33,342 bases of DNA from Candidatus Gastranaerophilales bacterium (GTDB lineage: Bacteria > Cyanobacteriota > Vampirovibrionia > Gastranaerophilales > Gastranaerophilaceae), in assembly GCA_944322685.1 (NCBI GenBank), contig CALUPP010000110.1:1-33342 (forward strand). The letters run 5' to 3'. Of the stretch, positions 1 to 6,941 are shown piece after piece (the stretch's first letter is position 1; every line of letters starts with the position of its first letter). The position numbers were made by a program, and so were the translations under genes. A model generated the notes under the pieces. It was not told where the DNA came from, did no database searches, and was given only the letters and a program-made list of their open reading frames with translations.

Positions 1-152
1 TGCACAAAAAACTCAGACAAATGGGAAATAGCTGGGGAATAATCATCCCAAAGGCGTTGATAGAGATAATGAAGATGAATCCGGTGCTGGATGAGATTGA
101 AATTATCGTTGAAAAGGACGAAATCCGGCTCAGGAAATATAAAGGGGAATAA
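1..152 (+). CDS. AbrB/MazE (SpoVT-AbrB) family DNA-binding protein, 5' end cut by window
   Basis: Reading from base 3 gives an open frame of 49 codons ending in TAA at 150-152. It contains MGNSWGIIIPKALIE followed by a short acidic and hydrophobic stretch (EIEIIVEKDEIRLRKYK). The GNSxGxxIPK signature is that of swapped-hairpin AbrB/MazE/SpoVT domains, which bind DNA as dimers and often act as antitoxins or transition-state regulators. The first two bases of the window are TG, so the start codon is probably ATG with only its A missing, giving a protein of about 50 aa. No toxin gene (MazF or PIN) follows, since the next 300 bases are non-coding. A partner, if any, must lie upstream, outside the window. 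Confidence 0.6.
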   Translation, partial: HKKLRQMGNSWGIIIPKALIEIMKMNPVLDEIEIIVEKDEIRLRKYKGE

Positions 153-167
153 AATTTTCGCCATTCT

Positions 168-192
168 GTCATCCTGAACTTGTTTCAGGATC
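168..192. repeat. Short palindromic intergenic repeat (ATCCTGAA-CTTGT-TTCAGGAT)
   Basis: Perfect 8-bp arms at 171-178 and 184-191 flank a 5-base loop. The wider phrase GTCATCCTGAACTTGTTTCA is one I recall as a widespread intergenic REP-like word in many bacterial genomes. Only one copy is seen in this window. Confidence 0.55.
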
Positions 193-250
193 TTTTCGGC
201 AAGGTATTTAATTTATCCTGTGAAAACTTTTGTATGTTATCCTAGTTGTT

Positions 251-381
251 CAGAAAGTAGGGTGGGAATAGCTTGGCAAGAATTTTGGGGTAATTATTTC
301 AATTTGCGGAGCGGTTCCCACCAACATGCCAGGTTTTACTGCGCAGTGGGAACCACTTCGTTTTTCCCGCCCTGCTTTCTG
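251..381. repeat. Nested inverted repeat with two copies of a TTCCCACCCTGCTTTC-type motif
   Basis: The outer arms, 251-268 and 364-381, are complementary over 18 bp with two mismatches. Inside sits a perfect 9-bp inverted repeat, ggttcccac (313-321) against gtgggaacc (346-354), with the 10-bp palindrome actgcgcagt (338-347) between. The outer-arm motif recurs at 32964-32982, matching 253-271 read on the minus strand at 18 of 19 bases. This looks like a dispersed intergenic element; its function is unknown. Confidence 0.6.
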
Positions 382-456
382 CCAAAATAATTGATATTGA
401 ACCCGCCGGCCGATTGTGAAATAATAAAAACAAGAAAAATTAATTGGAGCGGACTG

Positions 457-1935
457 ATGGCGATAACACTTGATTTGAGAGCATTCGGAAAAAACGATAT
501 TCGCGGAATTTACGGCGAAGATGTCACGGAAGAACTGTTTTATTACGCGGGAAAGGGCTATATCCGCTTTATTGAAGAAAATACCGACATTGAAGCGAAA
601 AATATCTGGGTTACGGTGACGCGCGATGTGCGTTTGAGCTCGGATTCGCTGGCAAAATCGCTTATAAAGGGCATTGTTTCGACGGGAGCGAACGTTTTGA
701 ACCTCGGCGAGGCGCCTACGCCAATCGGCTACTATTCTGAATTTGCACCGATTCCCTCGAGCGTAATCGGCACGGGAAAAGTAAACGGAGCCCTGATTGT
801 GACCGCAAGCCACAATCCGAGCGAATATAACGGGCTGAAAATGACGTTCAACAAGGCGTCGATGACCGAAGAACAGATTAAACGCGTAAAAACGCTGACT
901 CTGGAAGAATTTAACGCCCGTGAAACCTCAAACCGCCACGGAATTACGAAAAACTACGACATAATCGACCAATACACGGAAAGCATCGTGAACAAATTCG
1001 CTTCTATCGGCAAAGGCATAAAAGTCGTGGTCGACAGCGGAAACGCAACGGGCGGAATTGTCGGCCCGAAGCTTTACAGGGATTTGGGCTGCGAGGTTAT
1101 TGAACTTTTCTCCGAACCGGACGGAAATTTCCCTAATCATCACCCGAATCCGAGCGATGAAAAGACGCTTGACGCAATAAAAAAGGCAGTTGTCGAGAAT
1201 AATGCGGATTTGGGCATTGCGTTTGACGGAGATTCGGACAGAATCGGCGTTATCGACTCAAAAGGCAACGCTTTAACGGGCGATAAGCTGTTATTAATCT
1301 ACGCAACGGATGTTATTGAACAATTGTCAAAAAGAGGCGAAAAACCCGTTGTGGTTTCCGAGGTTAAGTGCTCGCAGGTGCTTTATGACACGATAAACAG
1401 CTGCGGCGGCTGCGCAATTATGACAAAAACCGGCCATGGCTACATAAAATCCAAAATGAAAGAGGAAAACGCCATTCTCGCGGGCGAAATGAGCGGTCAT
1501 ATCTTTTTCAAGGACAGATATTACGGTTTTGACGACGCGATTTACGCGGGATGCAGGATTATTGAAATTATTGCAAAACACAAGCAGCAAAACCCGGATT
1601 TTAAGCTCGAATCGCTGCTTGCGCCGTTCGATGAGGTGTTTACTTCGAAAGAAGTGCGTTTTCACTGCCCGAACGAGTGCAAAAAGCCCGTTATGGACGA
1701 ATTGAAAAAAATTGTGGATAAAAAGCCCGAAATGTTCAAGACGCCGATTAAAGAAATCGTCACGATTGACGGAATGAGGATTATTCTTGAGGACGGGTTC
1801 GCGATGATTCGCCAGAGCAACACAGAGCCGGTGTTTACGCTTCGTTTTGAGGCAAAATCGCAGCAAAATTGCGAATTGTATCAGGATATTATGGTCAAAG
1901 CGCTTGATAAGCTGGTGAAAAAGTATTCGGGCTAG
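457..1935 (+). CDS. manB: Phosphomannomutase/phosphoglucomutase (alpha-D-phosphohexomutase)
   Basis: This cytoplasmic enzyme moves phosphate between the 6 and 1 positions of mannose or glucose, feeding GDP-mannose or UDP-glucose for the envelope. All four family signatures are in order: the catalytic serine loop TASHNP (Ser118), the Mg-binding loop DGDSDR (residues 257-262), the sugar-specificity loop GEMSGH (343-348), and the C-terminal phosphate-binding loop RQSNTEP (452-458). The 492-aa length is close to the usual 450-500. The ATG at 457 was chosen because GGAG stands about 8 bases upstream and the protein then begins near DLRAFGKNDIRGIYG, the normal start of the fold. The GEMSGH loop fits dual-specificity (AlgC/ManB, COG1109) enzymes; choosing glucose or mannose from sequence alone is not safe. 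The gene stands alone. Confidence 0.93.
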   Translation: MAITLDLRAFGKNDIRGIYGEDVTEELFYYAGKGYIRFIEENTDIEAKNIWVTVTRDVRLSSDSLAKSLIKGIVSTGANVLNLGEAPTPIGYYSEFAPIPSSVIGTGKVNGALIVTASHNPSEYNGLKMTFNKASMTEEQIKRVKTLTLEEFNARETSNRHGITKNYDIIDQYTESIVNKFASIGKGIKVVVDSGNATGGIVGPKLYRDLGCEVIELFSEPDGNFPNHHPNPSDEKTLDAIKKAVVENNADLGIAFDGDSDRIGVIDSKGNALTGDKLLLIYATDVIEQLSKRGEKPVVVSEVKCSQVLYDTINSCGGCAIMTKTGHGYIKSKMKEENAILAGEMSGHIFFKDRYYGFDDAIYAGCRIIEIIAKHKQQNPDFKLESLLAPFDEVFTSKEVRFHCPNECKKPVMDELKKIVDKKPEMFKTPIKEIVTIDGMRIILEDGFAMIRQSNTEPVFTLRFEAKSQQNCELYQDIMVKALDKLVKKYSG

Positions 1936-2270
1936 AATTCCTTGCAAATTGCCCTCGTGCGGCTCGTTTTGTGCGATGATTTTTGTAATTTTGCCAATAT
2001 TTTGCAGAATGCGGCGTTTTGTGCATGATTCGGGCGGGTGATGGCTGTTTTTTGTGAAATTTGGGCAATTTTTGCGGTTTTGTTCTGTTTTTTTGAAAAT
2101 TGCAACTAGCCCATCCGTTTCAAGTATGTTCAAGAACGAAAAAATAATATATAATATTTTTGTTTACATTGAAAAAGATTAATTTTTGTAAATATTATGC
2201 ACAAAAAGTTCAAAAACCTTAAAGTTTTGTCCAAAACGTGCCGACTATAAGATGGTAAAGCGGTGAAAGT
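1936..2270. other. Gene-free AT-rich spacer
   Basis: Between the phosphohexomutase and the response regulator I see no gene on the plus strand. The long minus-strand open frame across it is a shadow continuing from inside the upstream gene. The stretch carries a candidate promoter (2169-2198) for the next gene. Confidence 0.5.
2169..2198 (+). promoter_or_regulatory. Candidate sigma70-type promoter for the REC-HD-GYP gene
   Basis: TTGAAA (2169-2174) and TATTAT (2193-2198) are separated by 18 bases. Each hexamer matches the consensus at 5 of 6 positions. Transcription would start near 2205, leaving a leader of about 65 bases. Confidence 0.4.
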
Positions 2271-3392
2271 ATGGATAAAATAGCATTACTCAACAAAGAT
2301 ACCTTTGAACAGAGCCTCGGAGAAATTCTCAACCTGAACTCCAAGGCAGATAAGCATACGATTCTTCTTGTTGATGACGAGGTGAACAATCTCCAGCTGC
2401 TCAGAAGAACTTTGCACCGCGATTATAACATTTTGACCGCAGCAAACGGCAAAGAAGCGCTCCAAATCGTTGAGGATAAAGGAAAAGAGATTTCTTTGAT
2501 AGTCAGCGACCAAAAAATGCCCGAAATGCAAGGTACTGAGTTTTTAAAACATGTTTCTGATGAATATCCTGATATTATAAAGATTTTATTGACCGGGCAT
2601 TTGGATGTTGATGCGATTGTTGACTCAATCAACGACTGCCATCTATACCAGTATATTGTAAAACCCTTTGACCCCGAGGAACTTAAGCTTACAATTGAGG
2701 CGGGAATCAGAAAATACGACCTTGTGAACAACAAGGCGGTTATTTTAAAGGATTTAAGGGAGCTTTTTTACAAAACCATTAAACTTATTGCGGCCGCGCT
2801 CGACGCAAAGGATCCCTATACGCATGGCCATTCTTTGAGGGTTACTTTGTATTCAATGATTCTGGCAAAACAGCTGAATTTGGACGATACGACGCTCGAA
2901 GAAATCGAAACGGCCGGTCTTCTCCATGACATCGGGAAAATAGGCATTCCGCAGAGCATTTTGTGCAAACCCGGACGGCTTACGGATGAAGAATTCGCCG
3001 TTATGAAGTCGCATCCCGAACAGGGCGAAAAAATGCTGATGGGAATAAAAAAATTGACGGTTATTTCTAACTGGCTGCGCACCCACCACGAAAAATGGGA
3101 CGGCTCCGGCTATCCTCAGGGGCTGAAAGGTGAAGAAATCCCGCTTTCGGGCCGAATTATCGCGCTGGCCGACACGTATGACGCGATGACGTCCACACGT
3201 TCTTACCGCAAGGCTTTGAGCCATGAAACTGCTGTTGCGGAAATCAAACGCTGCGCCGGAACGCAATTTGACCCTGTTTTGGCAGATTTGTTTGTTCAGG
3301 TGCAGGACGAAATCAAAGCGGCGAAAGAAAATCCGGAAGCTTATTATCCGAAATACAGCTATTTGCAGAAAATGATTAACGAAACGGCTTAA
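2271..3392 (+). CDS. Response regulator with HD-GYP domain, probable c-di-GMP phosphodiesterase (RpfG type)
   Basis: The 373-aa protein has a receiver domain (about 29-150) with acidic pocket D35/D36, phospho-acceptor D80, T108 and K131. An HD-GYP domain follows (about 163-350), with the HD pair H219-D220 in LLHDIGK, then HHEKWDGSGYP (272-282) including the GYP motif. This family hydrolyses cyclic di-GMP, and phosphorylation by a sensor kinase normally controls it. Lower c-di-GMP usually favours swimming over attachment, which would suit the fli genes found later in the window, but no kinase gene is adjacent. The ribosome binding site is weak (cggtgaaag before ATG). About 28 residues precede the receiver domain and resemble nothing I know. 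The gene appears monocistronic. Confidence 0.92.
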   Translation: MDKIALLNKDTFEQSLGEILNLNSKADKHTILLVDDEVNNLQLLRRTLHRDYNILTAANGKEALQIVEDKGKEISLIVSDQKMPEMQGTEFLKHVSDEYPDIIKILLTGHLDVDAIVDSINDCHLYQYIVKPFDPEELKLTIEAGIRKYDLVNNKAVILKDLRELFYKTIKLIAAALDAKDPYTHGHSLRVTLYSMILAKQLNLDDTTLEEIETAGLLHDIGKIGIPQSILCKPGRLTDEEFAVMKSHPEQGEKMLMGIKKLTVISNWLRTHHEKWDGSGYPQGLKGEEIPLSGRIIALADTYDAMTSTRSYRKALSHETAVAEIKRCAGTQFDPVLADLFVQVQDEIKAAKENPEAYYPKYSYLQKMINETA

Positions 3393-3631
3393 AACGTTAA
3401 AAATTTGTCTTGATTTTGCCTCAATTATACGGTTGAGCGGTGAGAAATCGGGATTTTTATGTGATTTTTCGGCTGATTCTCGGAAAACTTTGGGGTGGCA
3501 ATTTTGCCCGTTTTTGCGGAATTTGTATGTAACATACGAAAAAATTATCTTGAAAAATACCTGCGAATATGCAAAAATACATAAATAAAAAGCTTTCAGG
3601 AGTTTACTTTTACATTTATGAGGAGAAAAAA

Positions 3632-4090
3632 ATGAAAAATTCAAAAACATTGCTGGTAGGACTTGTTTGCCTTGCTATTGGTTTGTTATCCGGCGGTTAT
3701 GCTGTTTCTAACATAAACACCGAGGTTGCTGTTGTTGACGTACAAAAGGTTGTTGCTTCGTCAAAGCAGGTTAATGACCTAAAAGCAGAGCAGAAAACGA
3801 AACTTGAGGGGCTTGCAGAATTTGTAAAGAAAGCAAATGCTGAAGTTGCGGCTCAAAAAGACGAAGCTAAGAAAAAACAGCTTGCTGAAAAATACAATAA
3901 AGAGCTGAGCGTGAAAAAAGAGGCAATTAACAAGACTTATGCGCAAAAATTGCAGGCAATTGACAAAAACGTGTCCGAACTTATTGCTAAAAAAGCAAAA
4001 GCAGGCGGATTTAACATTGTTTTGGCAAAGGGCGTAGTTCTTTACGGCGGAACCGACATTACAGCTTCAATTGCTAAAGAAGTTAAGTAA
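3632..4090 (+). CDS. OmpH/Skp family periplasmic chaperone
   Basis: The 152-aa protein has a signal peptide (about 1-25: KNSK, then a hydrophobic core, then GGYA). It continues with EVAVVDVQKVVASSKQV, the typical opening of the OmpH/Skp fold, and a long Lys/Ala/Glu-rich helical segment (about 50-125) expected to form the coiled-coil tentacles. Skp-like proteins hold unfolded outer-membrane proteins in the periplasm, so this supports a two-membrane cell. The start at 3632 is fixed by GAGGAG seven bases upstream; the open frame extends to 3569, but those residues lack family similarity. A strong hairpin terminator follows. The leader contains the small palindrome gtatgt-a-acatac (3525-3537), whose role is unknown. 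OmpH genes usually neighbour bamA or lpxD, but neither is here. Confidence 0.85.
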   Translation: MKNSKTLLVGLVCLAIGLLSGGYAVSNINTEVAVVDVQKVVASSKQVNDLKAEQKTKLEGLAEFVKKANAEVAAQKDEAKKKQLAEKYNKELSVKKEAINKTYAQKLQAIDKNVSELIAKKAKAGGFNIVLAKGVVLYGGTDITASIAKEVK

Positions 4091-4110
4091 TCTGATTAAT
4101 AAACAGAACA

Positions 4111-4137
4111 AAAAGCACCTTTCGGGGTGCTTTTTTT
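4111..4137 (+). terminator. Intrinsic terminator after the OmpH-like gene
   Basis: AAAAGCACC pairs with GGTGCTTTT around a short loop, followed by a run of T. It lies 20 bases after the stop codon. Confidence 0.88.
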
Positions 4138-4142
4138 GCGTA

Positions 4143-4306
4143 TTAATCAGGCTGCAAAATAATTTTTAGCCCGTTTTCACTGGCAAATTCTATAAAATCT
4201 CTCGTGCAGTCCTCTACTTTATCAACTTTAGCATAGAGCATTGTTTTTTGGGGTCAAAAGTTATCATTTCTCTCGTAACAATACTGTCGGTGTTTTGATT
4301 TACATT
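4143..4306 (-). pseudogene. Frameshifted remnant of an unidentified gene
   Basis: Read on the minus strand, two adjoining frames look coding. The first (from 4306) gives NVNQNTDSIVTREMITFDPK. It changes frame at a run of A residues near 4245-4255 and continues as KTMLYAKVDKVEDCTRDFIE, then FASENGLKIILQPD and a stop at 4143-4145. Adding one A restores a single frame reading FDPKKTMLYAKVD. The upstream side is closed by an in-frame stop at 4307-4309 with no good start codon. I do not recognise the family. It is either a decayed gene or an intact small gene broken by a homopolymer sequencing error. Confidence 0.4.
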
Positions 4307-4483
4307 TTATAAAGAACATTGTCTTTTTATAAGAGTTACTTTAGCATATCGGACGGATTTTTATGCAAAATGTGATATATATCGGCATTGTTAAGTTTTT
4401 ATCGTTTTATTACCCTCAGGCGGGATGATATCTGAAGAATAATTGGTTATTCTGTAAGTCGTTAATGATAAAAGGAGTAAAAA

Positions 4484-4885
4484 ATGAACGAACATACCGA
4501 CATCACGATGGATACGCGCAGAGCCCATGAGTATTTTTTGAATGAAATTAGCTATTCTATTGGCGCTCATGAGCTCAAAAAGCTTATTTCCGACGATTTA
4601 AACAGTTTTAACCTTATAGATGTACGAAAATACGAAGATTATATTGACGGACATATTCCTTATGCGACGCATGTTCCGGTGGATGAGATTGATGAGCATT
4701 TGAACATGTTTTCAAAGGAAAAGGTGAATATTGTCTATTCACAGTCGATAATTTGCCGAAAATCAAAGAAAGCAGCCTTAAAACTTACCGAAAAAGGCTA
4801 TCCCGTTAGAGAACTCACTGGCGGATTTAAGGCCTGGAAAAAACAAGATTTTGATATTGTGAAAGATTCAGCTGATATGGGTTGA
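4484..4885 (+). CDS. Single-domain rhodanese-like protein
   Basis: The 133-aa cytoplasmic protein carries one rhodanese fold. It shows the N-terminal FNLIDVRKYEDYIDGHIPYA signature (about 42-61), an active-site loop with catalytic-position Cys91 followed by RKSKK, and the closing motif ELTGGFKAWKK (about 110-120). Such proteins carry a persulfide on the loop cysteine and move sulfane sulfur, or act as thiol or redox adaptors. The 25 residues before the domain (with MDTRRAHEYF) are extra to the fold. AAGGAG lies about 7 bases before the ATG, so the start is secure. It has no obvious operon partner; the substrate cannot be told from sequence. Confidence 0.85.
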   Translation: MNEHTDITMDTRRAHEYFLNEISYSIGAHELKKLISDDLNSFNLIDVRKYEDYIDGHIPYATHVPVDEIDEHLNMFSKEKVNIVYSQSIICRKSKKAALKLTEKGYPVRELTGGFKAWKKQDFDIVKDSADMG

Positions 4886-4903
4886 TTGCAGCCGGAGTGC
4901 TGG

Positions 4904-4993
4904 CAATTTGCGTAGCAAATTGATCAGTAAACCGCAGTTCTGGCAAACTGGTTTGCCTAGAAATGCGAGTGAGAGGCAAATTTCTTTCAAAAA
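4904..4993. repeat. Cluster of short hairpins between the rhodanese gene and tRNA-Gly
   Basis: Two perfect hairpins stand close together: caatttgc-gta-gcaaattg (4904-4922) and ggcaaac-tg-gtttgcc (4942-4957). A third, weaker one pairs agaaat with the aaatttct segment further on (to about 4987). They lie downstream of the tRNA on its strand, so they may act as its processing or termination region. No T-tract follows on that strand. Confidence 0.4.
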
Positions 4994-4998
4994 AAGTC

Positions 4999-5070
4999 AG
5001 CGGACGACGGGACTCGAACCCGCGACGTCAACCTTGGGAAGGTTGCATTCTACCACTGAATTACATCCGC
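4999..5070 (-). tRNA. tRNA-Gly (anticodon CCC)
   Basis: On the minus strand the 72-base cloverleaf begins GCGGATG and ends CGTCCGC plus discriminator T, giving a 7-bp acceptor stem with one G-T pair. The D arm is attc...gaat, the anticodon stem caacc/ggttg encloses loop ttcccaa (anticodon CCC), and the T arm contains GGTTCGAGTCC. CCA is not encoded. The decoded codon is GGG. Confidence 0.95.
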
Positions 5071-5084
5071 ATTTGTTAAATATT

Positions 5085-5115
5085 AAAACCGCCGAACTCA
5101 AGAATCGGCGGTTTT
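5085..5115 (-). terminator. Hairpin terminator after the LysM gene
   Basis: AAAACCGCCGA pairs perfectly with TCGGCGGTTTT (11 bp) around an 8-base loop, with A and T tracts on either side so it could work in both directions. It sits 16 bases past the stop of the minus-strand LysM gene and before the tRNA. Confidence 0.85.
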
Positions 5116-5131
5116 TGTGAAAAAATTTTCC

Positions 5132-5686
5132 TTAATCCAACGGAATAGTTAAAACCTGACCGATAGAAAGCGCATTCGGGTTGGATAAATTGTTGGCTTC
5201 CATCAGTTTTGTAACTTTAGAGGGGTCATATTTTCCGTAGAAGCGGATAATTATGCCCTCAAGAGTGTCGCCGGATTTGATTGTATAGCTTTCTGAAGCA
5301 GCAGCTTCAGCCGGTTTTTGAATATTGTCAGCCGGAATGATAGAAATCTGCGATTTTGCAGGTTTTTCTCTTTTTACAAGTTTTGTGGAGGATGAATTAT
5401 CCGACATCGAATCGGAACTGAAGCTCAAAAGCGCAGTCATCAAAAACATGCAGACAGCACCGGCAATAAAACCGACCGTGAGATAAACCCCGGGCGATTT
5501 TTCGGATTTTTGCCCGACTTTAAAATTCTGCCAAAGTACATCGAGCTCTTTTTCTTTGGAGGGTCTTATGTAAACATTGGGAGCAGGGTTAGAATCTTCT
5601 TTAAAAGAGGATTTTGCCCTCAATTCTTCCAAAAGTGCCATGCGCTCTTTTGATAAATTCGATCTGTGCAGTGTTGAGCTTTTCAT
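5132..5686 (-). CDS. Membrane-anchored LysM-domain protein
   Basis: The 184-aa protein has a basic, polar N-terminal region (1-65), one membrane segment (about 67-90: VYLTVGFIAGAVCMFLMTAL), a low-complexity Ser/Lys/Pro/Ala linker, and a C-terminal LysM domain (about 133-182) with YTIKSGDTLEGIIIRFYG and LSIGQVLTIPL. LysM domains bind peptidoglycan. With the positively charged end before the membrane segment, the LysM part should face the periplasm, tethering the inner membrane to the wall. No catalytic domain is present. It begins at an ATG directly after a candidate promoter and ends before a strong terminator, so it is probably transcribed alone. A division or wall-assembly role is possible but not shown. 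Confidence 0.85.
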   Translation of the reverse strand: MKSSTLHRSNLSKERMALLEELRAKSSFKEDSNPAPNVYIRPSKEKELDVLWQNFKVGQKSEKSPGVYLTVGFIAGAVCMFLMTALLSFSSDSMSDNSSSTKLVKREKPAKSQISIIPADNIQKPAEAAASESYTIKSGDTLEGIIIRFYGKYDPSKVTKLMEANNLSNPNALSIGQVLTIPLD

Positions 5687-5712
5687 TTGACCTCACTTTA
5701 CTCTTTGTTTAT

Positions 5713-5742
5713 ATGATAGTCGGCAAGGAACCACAAAGTCAA
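5713..5742 (-). promoter_or_regulatory. Candidate promoter for the LysM gene
   Basis: On the minus strand TTGACT (5737-5742) and TATCAT (5713-5718) are separated by 18 bases. Each is close to the sigma70 consensus, and the pair lies about 27 bases upstream of the start codon. Confidence 0.5.
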
Positions 5743-5885
5743 GAAATATTATCAGATGTATAACATTTCTCAATACTTTTGATTACACATTGTTAAAATT
5801 CTCCCAAAAGTTGCATATATATGTAAAAACCGGACAAAAATTTTTTTGCTTTTGAACAAATTTGCCTTTACAAAACGTAATCGAA

Positions 5886-6395
5886 CTATTGATCGGACTG
5901 TTTGTCGTCCTTTATCAATTTTTCAAAATCGGACGGCTTGATATTTTGGATAAAATTGCGAAATTCCTGGGCTTCTTCTTCATCTTTTGCGCTGTCACAA
6001 GAAACTGAGCCGTTTGCAAGTACATTTGCCGTAACGTAAATAGGCGCGTTAACGCGAATAGAAACCGCAATCGCATCTGAGGGCCGTGCGTCGATTTCGA
6101 GTTCTTCGCCCTGCTCGTTTTTAAGATAAATTATTGCAAAATAAGTTTCCTTGTCGACGTCGTTAATTTCGATTCTGTCAACGGAATAGCCTGTTTTTTC
6201 GATAATTTCTATAATCAAATCATGCGTCATGGGGCGCGAAACCGCAATATTTTCAATTTTTCTTATGATAGCGCTGGCTTCTGCTGAGCCTATCCAGATG
6301 GGCAGCGCTTTTCTGTTCTGCAAATCGTGCAAAACAACGATTGGCGAACCTGTGCGCGTGTCCAGAGCTATTCCCATTACTTTCATCTCAATCAT
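5886..6395 (-). CDS. Bifunctional nuclease family protein (BFN/DUF151)
   Basis: The 169-aa protein opens with MIEMKVMGIALDTRTGSPIV and contains LPIWIGSAEASAI, RPMTHDLIIEII and DARPSDAIAVSIRV (about 90-110), the conserved blocks of the BFN/DUF151 domain. Members are thermostable proteins with reported DNase/RNase activity and are common in cyanobacteria, plants and thermophiles. A short acidic tail (about 130-169, EEEAQEFRNFIQNIKPSDFEKL) resembles the UVR-like C-terminal helix region of longer relatives, but no clear UVR motif is visible. The start at 6395 was chosen because homologs begin with MIEMK. An ATG at 6440 would add 15 residues foreign to the family, and a good -10 box lies in that stretch. 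Confidence 0.85.
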   Translation of the reverse strand: MIEMKVMGIALDTRTGSPIVVLHDLQNRKALPIWIGSAEASAIIRKIENIAVSRPMTHDLIIEIIEKTGYSVDRIEINDVDKETYFAIIYLKNEQGEELEIDARPSDAIAVSIRVNAPIYVTANVLANGSVSCDSAKDEEEAQEFRNFIQNIKPSDFEKLIKDDKQSDQ

Positions 6396-6401
6396 AATGA
6401 T

Positions 6402-6430
6402 ATTATAATTCAAAATAATCGGAGCGTCTA
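6402..6430 (-). promoter_or_regulatory. Candidate promoter giving a leaderless BFN mRNA
   Basis: On the minus strand TAGACG (6425-6430) and a perfect TATAAT (6402-6407) are 17 bases apart. The expected start of transcription falls on or next to the ATG at 6395. No Shine-Dalgarno sequence precedes that ATG. Confidence 0.4.
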
Positions 6431-6499
6431 CGCTGTACATACTATTTTTTTCTGAAACAATGCATTATAATAAATTTGTTATACAAACGGAGAACATAT

Positions 6500-6781
6500 A
6501 TGACACAGGTAAAAGCAAGCCACTTGCTGGTAAAAACGGAAGACGAAGCAAAAAAGCTCAGAGAAGAAATTCTCGCCGGAAAACCCTTTGAAGATGCCGC
6601 AGCAGAAGTTTCTTTGTGCCCGTCGGGCGCAAATGGCGGCGATTTGGGTTATTTTGGCAAAGGCCAGATGGTAAAAGAGTTTGAAGATGCTGCATTTTCT
6701 ATGGAAATCGGCGAAATTTCAAACCCGATTAAAACCCAATTCGGCTGGCACTTGATTAAATTGACGGATAAAAAGGATTAA
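6500..6781 (+). CDS. ppiC: Parvulin-type peptidyl-prolyl isomerase, single domain
   Basis: The 93-aa protein is a lone parvulin domain. It begins VKASHLLVKTEDEAKKL and continues with FEDAAAEVSLCPSGANGGDLGYFGKGQMVKEFEDAAF, ending PIKTQFGWHLIKLTDKK. The conserved histidines near both ends, the GGDLG(Y/W)F turn and F/M core residues match E. coli PpiC, which is the same size. There is no signal peptide, so it should act in the cytoplasm, speeding proline cis-trans isomerisation during folding. The ATG at 6500 follows CGGAG by 8 bases. An upstream ATG-like extension to 6476 lacks similarity to the family. It is divergent from the BFN gene, with TATAAT boxes on both strands of the short shared spacer (for example 6466-6471). 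Confidence 0.9.
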   Translation: MTQVKASHLLVKTEDEAKKLREEILAGKPFEDAAAEVSLCPSGANGGDLGYFGKGQMVKEFEDAAFSMEIGEISNPIKTQFGWHLIKLTDKKD

Positions 6782-6791
6782 TAGGCTAAAT

Positions 6792-6815
6792 TGGGGGATT
6801 TTCCCCCACCTTTTT
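6792..6815 (+). terminator. Intrinsic terminator after ppiC
   Basis: TGGGGGA pairs with TCCCCCA around a short T loop, followed by CCTTTTT. It lies about 10 bases after the ppiC stop. Confidence 0.8.
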
Positions 6816-6941
6816 CCGCCGGCTGCGGGGCTGCTTTTTGGGCAAATGGCTGTGAAAGCAGCGCAGGTTAGGATTTTGACCGCAAAAAAGGGAAAATACG
6901 GGTCGGATAATGCCCGACAGCCGCAGGTTTGAAGAAAAATT

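Larger units (their letters stand above)
153..456. other. Gene-free stretch with repeats, upstream of the phosphohexomutase gene
   Basis: No convincing gene is seen here. It holds a short palindromic repeat (168-192) and a nested inverted repeat (251-381). The sequence just before 457 carries the ribosome binding site of the next gene. An in-frame ATG at 391 would add 22 residues lying partly in the repeat, so it was not chosen as a start. Confidence 0.6.

Noticed and set aside
391-456. Earlier start for the phosphohexomutase at 391
   Set aside because: The added 22 residues overlap the upstream inverted repeat area and are not part of the family. The ATG at 457 has a GGAG site.
1327-2133. 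268-aa minus-strand open frame
   Set aside because: It lies mostly antisense to the phosphohexomutase gene, lacks a ribosome site, and its translation is rich in Phe, Asn, His and Arg with no family signature. Long antisense frames are frequent in this window because of its codon use.
2853-3650. 265-aa minus-strand open frame
   Set aside because: Antisense to the HD-GYP gene; composition and lack of motifs mark it as a shadow.
4908-5120. Plus-strand 70-aa open frame containing TTGLEPATSTLG
   Set aside because: It reads through the antisense of tRNA-Gly. This translated phrase is a well-known false protein arising from tRNA genes.
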